8,438 nucleotides of DNA from Candidatus Babelota bacterium (GTDB taxonomy: Bacteria; Babelota; Babeliae; Babelales; Babelaceae), in assembly GCA_003174035.1 (NCBI GenBank), contig PRDV01000084.1, positions 1 to 8,438 of the forward strand, read 5' to 3'. The notes beneath the pieces were generated by a model. The model worked only from the letters and a program-made list of their open reading frames with translations. It was not told the origin of the DNA and ran no database searches. The position numbers and the translations under genes are program-made. Shown here one piece after another: positions 1 through 6,330 of this stretch. The first letter of the stretch is position 1; every line of letters starts with the position of its first letter.

Positions 1-2183
1 AGAGATGCGGTCTCCTGAGAAATCTGCTTAAGAGTCTTTTTGTGCAAGGTACTTCGCGTGAGGTCGGGAAAAGGTAATCGTAAACGCTTCGCTTCTTCAT
101 CTGTTCCGAGCAGATGCTCTGTGCGTTTATCGGCATTAGGTTCTTCTATGCAGTCGCACATAATAATAATATCTACCTTGCGCGCGAGGGCCGGAACCGA
201 TGCAAAATTATGACGATGCTGGCCTTCTTTGGTAATGCCTCCATCAATTAAGCACAATATGGGTTTTTTGCGTAAACCTGGAAGCGCTGCCGAGTAGCCA
301 TAATTAAAATTGGGAACTTCGCCAGCAGTGAGGCGCCCACAGCCAATCGAATCATTTGGTTCGCAGTTAAAGAGGTAATTATATGCTTTGCCCATACCCG
401 TGGAGATGGTATGCGCACCTTTCAAAAATAAGCCTAACATTGCTTTTTCTTTTGCTATATCCGCTGGCGTAAGCGCGAAGGCTGAGCCGCAGATACCCAA
501 GTACTGTGCTAAAGGATATTCCGGAACTTGATGTACTAGTGTGCCATTTTTAAAAACGCAGCCAAAAAGTTCTGTGGGTAGCCAACTTCCTCGCTCTTGA
601 TGAGTTCCTACATAAAAAGGGCTGAATTCATACCACATTCTTTCCTCTTCGCAATTACCTGGATCAATAGCGACGCTGAGCGGAAGAGGATATTCTGCAT
701 TCTGTAAGCTATGCTGAAGATCTGAGAGCGTAATATGATGCGTCGGTTTTCCATTTAAGATGTAACCATCAAGAAGCGCTTGAGCAAGAGCATGTCCATA
801 AAGACCAACAGGACCGTGAAACTGATTATAGCGGCTTTGTATAAAACGCCTTTCTATGTAGGACAAACTTTTATTAATCAGATTTTGAACGAGAGTATTT
901 AAAGAGACAATGCCTCCTTTTCTTACTTTTGTACGTTGTTCCTTGCTAAACGCAGCTGGACTTAATCCGGACACAACGAGTGGGTTAATCGCCCACGTGG
1001 ATCCTGAGAGTCCGCACATATAGAGAGCGCAATCGAATATGTTACCACCATCTGCGTTGGCGGCGCCACGTAAAAATCCAATGGTTTCTATCATCGCACG
1101 ATAGCCCCCGCCAGTAAATACCAAAGCAATGCTCGGTACTGGTTGGTTTGGTGCAATAACTTCAGCATCAAAAAGTCTATTGATAGCTTGTCGCGCACGT
1201 TCGCTGCGTTGTAGGATAAACACATGTTCTTTGAAAAGCTGCTTTGAGCTCATGATTGGTTTCACCACGTTTTTTTGGGCAGGAATATAGAGCGGATGGC
1301 CACTCGCTAATCGTTGCTCAAATCCCTCAAGAACCGGGCCGTCAAGCTCACCTATATCATGCGTTTTCTTAATTATCCGCTCAAAGACACCACCTCCTAG
1401 AGAGGCAACGCGCAAACCCTGCTGTTGCGTAACATCAACTACGACAGCAAATTCTCCCTGTAGATACCATTGAAAGAGATTCACGCCACTAAAATCTTTC
1501 CAGGTACACTGACTCATTTCTTCCTGTACAAGATGCCTTTTCTTGAGGTGGAAAAGCTGTTCTTCTTGTACAACACAAAGTTTGAGTGTTTTCCCAGAAA
1601 TAGTTTGGGGATAGTGAATTGGCTTGCTCAGATGTGCGGGTATCGTCGTAATCAAATCAGATGGTCCAAATTTATCAGCACCAGCGTCATCGGTATAGAA
1701 AAGCGCACAGTGTAGTGGTTGGTTTGTGGTGTTATATACACGAATGAAGCTATCAAAGGGGACAAGCCATGGTAACCCGCTTTCGTCAAAAATCTGCCAA
1801 GAATGAATTTTTTTAAGCTCTTTGGCAGCATGAATTAGTATCCCGGGAATGGGGGTTTTCGGATCCGAAGGAAGGCTGTCTTTCAACAGTTGCGCATCAA
1901 AGCTGCAGCAAAGCTCAATGGTAGCTCGTTGGCCATTGAGTACGCTCTCATGGGGATGGCATATTACGCTTTTTTGTTGAGGAGCAAGCGTAATAAAATC
2001 ACTTATTTGTTCTCGAGGTCCATCGGGGCTGGTAAAAAAAATGCCGGTAATGGAGGTTTTATACCATCTGAGCGTTACTGTTTTATCAGTTGTATTTATA
2101 AAATTCCAGGAAAGAGCCTCTTGCACTTCGTCAAGGGGCGTTGTCAGCAAAAGTAGTAGGTATGTTGAAAACTGTTTGTTCAT
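1..2183 (-). CDS. Eukaryotic-type cytosolic phospholipase A2 / phospholipase B family protein, exported, C-terminus cut by window edge
   Basis: The reading frame is open from the ATG at 2181-2183 (reverse strand) to the window edge, giving 727 residues without a stop; the C-terminus lies outside. An in-frame stop at 2193-2195 makes this the first possible ATG, although no good Shine-Dalgarno is visible. Residues 1-17 are signal-peptide-like (NKQ, then STYLLLLLTTPL). Residues 28-204 hold two similar beta-rich units, and 205-345 match nothing I recognise. The rest is a cPLA2/PLA2_B (lysophospholipase) catalytic domain: oxyanion loop GGGYRAM at 358-364, nucleophile elbow GLSGSTW at 391-397 (Ser393), the family block WYEFSPF at 517-523, LFG and then GSAF at 566-569, and catalytic Asp647 in DGG followed by a KVDIIIMCD strand. 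In cPLA2 the equivalents are the GGGFRAM loop, Ser228 and Asp549. Family members hydrolyse acyl esters of glycerophospholipids. The active site looks intact, so an active enzyme is likely. A patatin is the main alternative, but GLSGSTW and the EFSPF...GSAF blocks favour cPLA2. Host membranes as substrate is inference. Confidence 0.88.
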   Translation of the reverse strand, partial: MNKQFSTYLLLLLTTPLDEVQEALSWNFINTTDKTVTLRWYKTSITGIFFTSPDGPREQISDFITLAPQQKSVICHPHESVLNGQRATIELCCSFDAQLLKDSLPSDPKTPIPGILIHAAKELKKIHSWQIFDESGLPWLVPFDSFIRVYNTTNQPLHCALFYTDDAGADKFGPSDLITTIPAHLSKPIHYPQTISGKTLKLCVVQEEQLFHLKKRHLVQEEMSQCTWKDFSGVNLFQWYLQGEFAVVVDVTQQQGLRVASLGGGVFERIIKKTHDIGELDGPVLEGFEQRLASGHPLYIPAQKNVVKPIMSSKQLFKEHVFILQRSERARQAINRLFDAEVIAPNQPVPSIALVFTGGGYRAMIETIGFLRGAANADGGNIFDCALYMCGLSGSTWAINPLVVSGLSPAAFSKEQRTKVRKGGIVSLNTLVQNLINKSLSYIERRFIQSRYNQFHGPVGLYGHALAQALLDGYILNGKPTHHITLSDLQHSLQNAEYPLPLSVAIDPGNCEEERMWYEFSPFYVGTHQERGSWLPTELFGCVFKNGTLVHQVPEYPLAQYLGICGSAFALTPADIAKEKAMLGLFLKGAHTISTGMGKAYNYLFNCEPNDSIGCGRLTAGEVPNFNYGYSAALPGLRKKPILCLIDGGITKEGQHRHNFASVPALARKVDIIIMCDCIEEPNADKRTEHLLGTDEEAKRLRLPFPDLTRSTLHKKTLKQISQETAS

Positions 2184-2450
2184 GATTTCACGTTAAATAA
2201 GTTAGAAAAATTTAATTTTTTTAAACATAGCAAGAAAATTATGATGTATGTACTGCCCCATGTGCAGGGACTTTTCAGAGCAGTGAGCTAAAAAATAGAG
2301 AAAAGGCATGCGTTAGCCATTTGATAAAATTACAAGATTGTATTAATATTATACGAAAGAGCTGCGCGTATTTATATAAATGCCACTGTTTTCTCATGAA
2401 GAGGCAAATGTTCGCGTGACCTTTCGTTATCAGAAATCGAAGCCCCTGGG

Positions 2451-2488
2451 CTATCGTGAGCGATAGACTTATTGTGATACACAATAAG
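2451..2488. repeat. Two back-to-back perfect inverted repeats (twin hairpins)
   Basis: The first is CTATCG-TGAG-CGATAG at 2451-2466, a 6-base stem with a 4-base loop. One base later comes CTTATTGTG-ATA-CACAATAAG at 2468-2488, a 9-base stem with a 3-base loop. Both stems are perfect, with no mismatch. Neither is followed by a T-run, so they do not look like ordinary intrinsic terminators. They lie about 22 bases upstream of the TATAAT box and could be operator-like dyads for a dimeric regulator, or part of a structured RNA. The structure is seen directly; the function is unknown. Confidence 0.6.
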
Positions 2489-2510
2489 CATTGGTAGTGC
2501 GTAAGGATTA

Positions 2511-2516
2511 TATAAT
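2511..2516 (+). promoter_or_regulatory. Candidate -10 box (TATAAT) for the ankyrin cluster
   Basis: A perfect TATAAT lies 109 bases upstream of the first ankyrin start codon and just downstream of the twin hairpins. No good -35 hexamer sits at the usual 16-18 base distance; the nearest TTG-type sequence, TTGGTA at 2491-2496, gives only a 14-base spacer. The region is AT-rich, so a chance match is possible. If used, the transcript would have a leader of about 100 bases. Confidence 0.3.
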
Positions 2517-2625
2517 ACATAGACAATAGGTAATAGCAAAGCATAATGCTTGTGCTTAGTCCAAGGCTAGCATAAAACGACAAAATCACGAGAGAAACAA
2601 ATAATTATAGTAAAGCGAGGAATAT

Positions 2626-4572
2626 ATGAAAATAAGGGGAAAAATAGTGTGTATAGGATTGGCTCTACTGACCAGTTCTCTTTATCCGATGGAAAGCGTT
2701 GTAGAAACTGAAACGATTCTTGAAGACGGGCACCAAGCTGATTTAAATAGGCAGCTTTTGCATGCAGTAAAGAGACGTTTTACCAATGAAGTGAGAAGCC
2801 TATTGACTCAGGGTGCTAACATACAAGCAAGAGAGAGTAGAAGCGGAGATACTGTTTTACATCTTGCTGTCAAAAGTAGACGGGTTTCTTTTTCTCTCAT
2901 TCGTTTACTTCTTGATTCTGGTGCGGATCTATTGGCCTTAAATGAATCGGGACAAACTGTTTTTGAATGCACCGAAAGTCCAAAAGTGCTTGCTATTCTT
3001 AATAAGGCTGCGGGCTTTGAAGAAGAAGAGAGTTCTCGTTCATCAGGTTCTGAAAAATCAGCATCAGGAGATCAGCAGTCGAGTCCAGCGAGCAAAAAAA
3101 GGGACAGGGAAGAAGACTCGGAGAAATCGCGTAAACGCGCAAGAATTGAGGATGCTAAAAAGCAAGATGAAAAGAATGCTGCTGACGAAGATTTTGCTGC
3201 TGCTATTGAGAAGATGCGTGAAGCTCAAGCAAGCGGATTAGCGATAGCTTCTTTAGTGAGTGTGGAAAATCCAGCTGCAGTTGCTCCATCAATGAGTGCA
3301 GCCATTTCATCACTACCAGTGCCCCAAGCTGCACCACGCTTAACAAGTTTGGTAGCAGAAGAGGAAGAAGCATTAAAAAAAGCTCTTAAAGAGGCTGTGA
3401 AAGCTGGTAATAGGAAAGAGATTGAAGAATTGTTTGCAAAAGGTGCACAGTATGATTGGCGTTTTGGGAATGGCAGCACGATTTTGCATGGAGCTGTTCA
3501 ATTCGGACACCTCGGGATTGTACAATGGTTGGCAGAAACTTACAGGGATTTGGTTAGCATGGTTTATGAACGGGATCTGACGGTTCTGTGTGTTGCTGCA
3601 GTGTACGGTCGGCTTGAAATAGTGAAGTGGCTTGCTGAGCGATTCCCAGCGTTAATTAGCCAGAAAGCGAAAGGTGGTGTATTGCCGATCGATATTGCTC
3701 GGGCTTACGGAAAAACGGCTGTTGTTGATTATTTAAAGACCGTTATGCCGGCTACTCACTCAACAGTTTTGCGAACGAGTACGCCGGCGGCGTCTTTGCA
3801 GGCAAGTCATCCCTCTTTGAACGAATCTAGTCAGCTAGAACGTGCTCTTGAGGCGGGAGGATTAGTACCATCTTCAGCAAGAAGCTTTGGTTCATCTGCA
3901 CCTCAAGTTTCATCGCCCGTGCCTCCTTCCCTTCGCGGACCTTCACTATTACTCCCACCGGGAGGGCCAGGATTGGCGGCTGTAGTTTCAAGAGCTGTAG
4001 GCTCTCCAGTACCTCAAGCGCCATTGCGTGTGCCGACGGTTTCACCATCGAGGCCAGTGGCTTCGCCAGCACCATTGTTACCGGTGCCAGGCCTATTGAG
4101 TACTTCTGGAAATGGATTGGCGGTAGCACCGATGGATCGTAGAACATTCATGGCGGTTTTGCCATTTATTGATGCTCACGTACAGATTAATGGAAATACA
4201 GCATTACATCAATTTTTTAATGAAGGCGAAGAAGTTGCCAGAACACTTGTAGAAAAGGGTGCAGATATCAATGCTTTTTCTAAAGAGGGAGATACAGTGT
4301 TGATGAGGGCGATTAGGGTAAGAAATGAATCGTTAGTAACATTTTTGCTTGATCGTAGAGTCAACATAGATGCTCAAAATCCAAGGACCGGGGAGACTGC
4401 ACTTATGCTTGCTGCATCACAAGGATTTGGTTGCATTAATCTTGTAACATTGCTTATTGAGCGTGGTGCTGACACAACAAAAACTGATAAGCAAGGTAAA
4501 ACGTTTACAGACTATTTAGAGCCACAGTTGCGGAGCCTGGTAAGCGTACTATTGGTGCAAAAAAAACAGTAA
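2626..4572 (+). CDS. Secreted ankyrin-repeat protein ankA: three ankyrin modules, NLS-like linker and Pro-rich linker
   Basis: 648 residues. The ATG is preceded by GAGGA at 2617-2621 with a 4-base gap and followed by a signal peptide (KIRGK, then IVCIGLALLTSSL, cleavage likely near residue 21). Module A (about 40-130) has two good repeats, including DTVLHLAVKS and LLLDSGADLLALN, then a degenerate cap. Residues 131-200 are Ser/Glu/Lys/Arg-rich with a bipartite nuclear-localisation-like pattern (KKR at 157-159, RKRAR at 169-173). Module B (about 247-375) has four repeats of a Trp-bearing variant (IVQWLAE, IVKWLAE). Residues 376-505 are a Pro/Ser/Ala-rich linker. Module C (about 510-640) starts with PFID and has three repeats (TALHQF, TVLMRAI, TALMLAA) and an FTDY cap. 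Ankyrin repeats bind proteins, so no enzymatic role is expected. First and longest complete member of the four-gene cluster. Export to a host cell is inference; the binding partner is unknown. Confidence 0.93.
   Translation: MKIRGKIVCIGLALLTSSLYPMESVVETETILEDGHQADLNRQLLHAVKRRFTNEVRSLLTQGANIQARESRSGDTVLHLAVKSRRVSFSLIRLLLDSGADLLALNESGQTVFECTESPKVLAILNKAAGFEEEESSRSSGSEKSASGDQQSSPASKKRDREEDSEKSRKRARIEDAKKQDEKNAADEDFAAAIEKMREAQASGLAIASLVSVENPAAVAPSMSAAISSLPVPQAAPRLTSLVAEEEEALKKALKEAVKAGNRKEIEELFAKGAQYDWRFGNGSTILHGAVQFGHLGIVQWLAETYRDLVSMVYERDLTVLCVAAVYGRLEIVKWLAERFPALISQKAKGGVLPIDIARAYGKTAVVDYLKTVMPATHSTVLRTSTPAASLQASHPSLNESSQLERALEAGGLVPSSARSFGSSAPQVSSPVPPSLRGPSLLLPPGGPGLAAVVSRAVGSPVPQAPLRVPTVSPSRPVASPAPLLPVPGLLSTSGNGLAVAPMDRRTFMAVLPFIDAHVQINGNTALHQFFNEGEEVARTLVEKGADINAFSKEGDTVLMRAIRVRNESLVTFLLDRRVNIDAQNPRTGETALMLAASQGFGCINLVTLLIERGADTTKTDKQGKTFTDYLEPQLRSLVSVLLVQKKQ
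3028..3534 (+). repeat. Copy 1 of the N-B block shared by ankA and ankD
   Basis: This segment of ankA (about residues 135-303) is collinear with ankD residues 46-212. It covers the Ser/Lys/Glu linker with the NLS-like motif, a hydrophobic and proline stretch, and the first repeats of module B. Similarity is clear at DNA level: 3316-3347 matches 7689-7720 at 30 of 32 bases. It shows that the two genes descend from one duplicated ancestor. Confidence 0.8.
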
Positions 4573-4605
4573 CCGTTGTGAATGGATAAGATACTTACCT
4601 ATCTA

Positions 4606-4620
4606 ATGATCAGTGATCAT
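4606..4620. repeat. 15-base palindrome between ankA and ankB
   Basis: ATGATCA-G-TGATCAT is a perfect 7-base dyad around one central base, in the 113-base gap between the first two ankyrin genes. It has no following T-run and too short a loop for a normal hairpin, so it resembles a protein-binding dyad more than a terminator. The rest of the gap (4573-4685) shows no gene and no clear promoter. Confidence 0.4.
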
Positions 4621-4685
4621 GCTATGAGGCGAATAATAATGACCATAGCTCATGTAGAAAGATACGTATATAGAATGAGGAAACG

Positions 4686-6290
4686 ATGAAAAAAATACTC
4701 TTATTAGCACTCGTGCTGTTGACCCGCTCTCTTAGTGCAATGGAAAAAAAACTAGGGGCGCCACGGCTAGAGGAAGAACGAGGACTTAGATTATCAATTG
4801 TTATTCCTTTTGATGCTGATGAAAGTGATGCATCACATAGCTTAAACATGCAGCTTATAGCGGCAGTGCAAACTTACCGCATTTCAATGGCGCTAAAACT
4901 ATTAGCTCAGGGTGCAAATCCAGATACAAGGTCGCCGCGAACAGGAAATTCAGTTTTGCATCTTGCTGTGAAAGGAAGAGCGAAGAAGTTAGTTTTAGAG
5001 CTCCTAAAACGCGGGGCTGATATATTTGCGCTCAATAATGAATCGCAAACGATTTTTGACTTTGCTCAAGATGATGTAATGAGAAATATTCTCAATGAAG
5101 CGGTAGGTCTTAAAAAACCCGAAAGCTCAACTCCTGGTTCGGTTGATCATGAAAAAAAGGGCGAAACATCTGGCGGCGAAAAAAGGAAAAAAGATCCTGA
5201 GCTCGAGAAGCCTCGTAAGCGTAGCAGGACAGATGGATCTGAAAAGAAACAGGAAAAAGATGATGCTGATAGAGAATCTGATCATGAAATGGACCAAAGC
5301 AAGAATGGGTTAGAAAAACTAGATAAAGCAACATTAGATAAACGTTTTTTGAAATTTGTCGGTACATGTCAGACTCCGAAAGTAAAGGAATGTTTGGAGC
5401 TCGGTGCTGATATTACTGTTCGCGATGAGTTGGGTAATACTGCGTTGCATAGAGCTGCTCAGCGAAACTCGAATCCACTTATATCGCTACTGCTATCTCA
5501 TGGTGCGGACCTTCACGCAATCAATGCGAAGGGTCAAAAGCCAGTAGATATGGCATCTCCCACCGTGAAGTCTCTTCTTGAGCAATCAATGAAAACAATA
5601 CCTGCGAGCTTGCCCTTGCCAGAACCTCTTGAAGAAGAGAGGGCAGAGGTACATCTACGACCCGATACTGCAATAACATCGCAGACTCAAGCTGCAAAAA
5701 AAACGTCCGTGAATCTTGGTGATGAACGCTTAGAAGCTGTTATCATGGAGGACATCGACGATATCTTTAGTAAAGATGAGGAAGTAGGTACACCAGAAGT
5801 ACTACGAGGTGAGAAACTCACTGAGGGGCATGTCTTTGCCATGCCCCCAGCTCTTGTAATTGCAAAGCCGCCACAACCTTCTCAAGTTCCTTCAGCTCAG
5901 CCAGCGCCGGGTATGCTTCCTGTGATGGGGTATCAAGAAGAAAGTATTTCTGATCGCTCGGAACAGCCAGTTTTTTATATGGATGCTGCAACTTTTGCCT
6001 TTATTGATGTACGACTGCGTTTTAATAATCAAACCGTGTTACACCGATTTATCGATCAAGACATTGGTCTTATGCGTTATTTTTTAATTAAGGGCGCTGA
6101 TGTTAATGCACAAGACGGTGATGGCAATACGCCGCTTATTTTAGCAGCAAAGAGAAATAATCTGCCCTTAATGGCGCTATTGCTTGAGTATAAAGCTGAT
6201 ATGAACATGCGCAATAAGGAGTCGAAAGTATTTACGGATTATGTGAATCGAGATATAAAAAGGCTTATTGAAGCTTTAATAGGTCAATGA
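4686..6290 (+). CDS. Secreted ankyrin-repeat protein ankB: A-N-B'-P-C architecture
   Basis: 534 residues. GAGGA (4677-4681) precedes the ATG by 4 bases. Residues 1-18 are a signal peptide (MKK, ILLLALVLLTRSLSA) with likely cleavage before Met19. Module A (about 54-140) holds repeats with NSVLHLAVKG and LLKRGADIFALN plus an IFDFAQDD cap. The charged linker (about 141-215) carries a bipartite NLS-like pattern, KRKK at 166-169 and KPRKRSR at 175-181. The middle module (about 217-302) is of standard ankyrin type (NTALHRAAQR, LLLSHGADLHAIN), unlike the Trp-bearing module of ankA. Residues 303-430 are an acidic, Pro-rich linker. Module C (about 432-533) starts with FAFID, has NTPLILAAKR and ends in an FTDY cap like that of ankA, but with one repeat fewer. 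Signal peptide and module A are closest to ankC. Likely role is protein binding outside the bacterial cytoplasm; partner unknown. Confidence 0.92.
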   Translation: MKKILLLALVLLTRSLSAMEKKLGAPRLEEERGLRLSIVIPFDADESDASHSLNMQLIAAVQTYRISMALKLLAQGANPDTRSPRTGNSVLHLAVKGRAKKLVLELLKRGADIFALNNESQTIFDFAQDDVMRNILNEAVGLKKPESSTPGSVDHEKKGETSGGEKRKKDPELEKPRKRSRTDGSEKKQEKDDADRESDHEMDQSKNGLEKLDKATLDKRFLKFVGTCQTPKVKECLELGADITVRDELGNTALHRAAQRNSNPLISLLLSHGADLHAINAKGQKPVDMASPTVKSLLEQSMKTIPASLPLPEPLEEERAEVHLRPDTAITSQTQAAKKTSVNLGDERLEAVIMEDIDDIFSKDEEVGTPEVLRGEKLTEGHVFAMPPALVIAKPPQPSQVPSAQPAPGMLPVMGYQEESISDRSEQPVFYMDAATFAFIDVRLRFNNQTVLHRFIDQDIGLMRYFLIKGADVNAQDGDGNTPLILAAKRNNLPLMALLLEYKADMNMRNKESKVFTDYVNRDIKRLIEALIGQ

Positions 6291-6330
6291 TGAAGTAAAG
6301 GAAAATCAAGTAACTAAATATGAGGAACCT

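Larger units (their letters stand above)
2184..2625. other. Divergent intergenic region, no convincing gene
   Basis: These 442 bases separate the reverse-strand phospholipase from the forward-strand ankyrin cluster and must hold both promoters. I see no tRNA, rRNA or known riboswitch. A reverse frame of about 104 codons (2275-2589) opens with GTG, has no ribosome binding site and encodes a low-information hydrophobic sequence, so I do not call it a gene. The region holds two adjacent perfect hairpins (2451-2488), a smaller palindrome AAGCAT-A-ATGCTT at 2539-2551, a TATAAT box at 2511-2516, and an A/T tract at 2200-2225 just upstream of the phospholipase start. A small RNA or a decayed gene cannot be excluded. 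Confidence 0.6.

Noticed and set aside
1470..1715. Forward 81-codon open frame
   Set aside because: Lies wholly antisense within the phospholipase coding region, with no ribosome binding site or recognisable product.
1890..2156. Forward 88-codon open frame
   Set aside because: Antisense to the signal-peptide-proximal part of the phospholipase gene; no supporting signals.
2451..2488. Twin hairpins as a bidirectional intrinsic terminator or a tRNA
   Set aside because: No T-runs on either side, the flanking genes diverge so no terminator is expected, and there is no T-loop sequence or acceptor stem.
2275..2589. Reverse 104-codon open frame in the divergent region
   Set aside because: GTG start without a Shine-Dalgarno, low-information hydrophobic sequence, and it runs through the twin hairpins and the TATAAT box. 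Kept only as unassigned intergenic sequence.
2942..3241. Lys/Arg-rich frame inside ankA that resembles a frame at 7366-7635 inside ankD
   Set aside because: The similarity (EIS.R..R.KK) tempted me to call a conserved overlapping gene, but both are +1 shadows of the same homologous linker rich in GAA/AAG codons, which explains it.
3225..3479. Reverse open frames inside the ankyrin genes (also 3827-4147, 4622-4849, 5110-5367 and 7886-8098)
   Set aside because: All lie antisense over clear ankyrin coding sequence, or over a gene start, and have no independent support.
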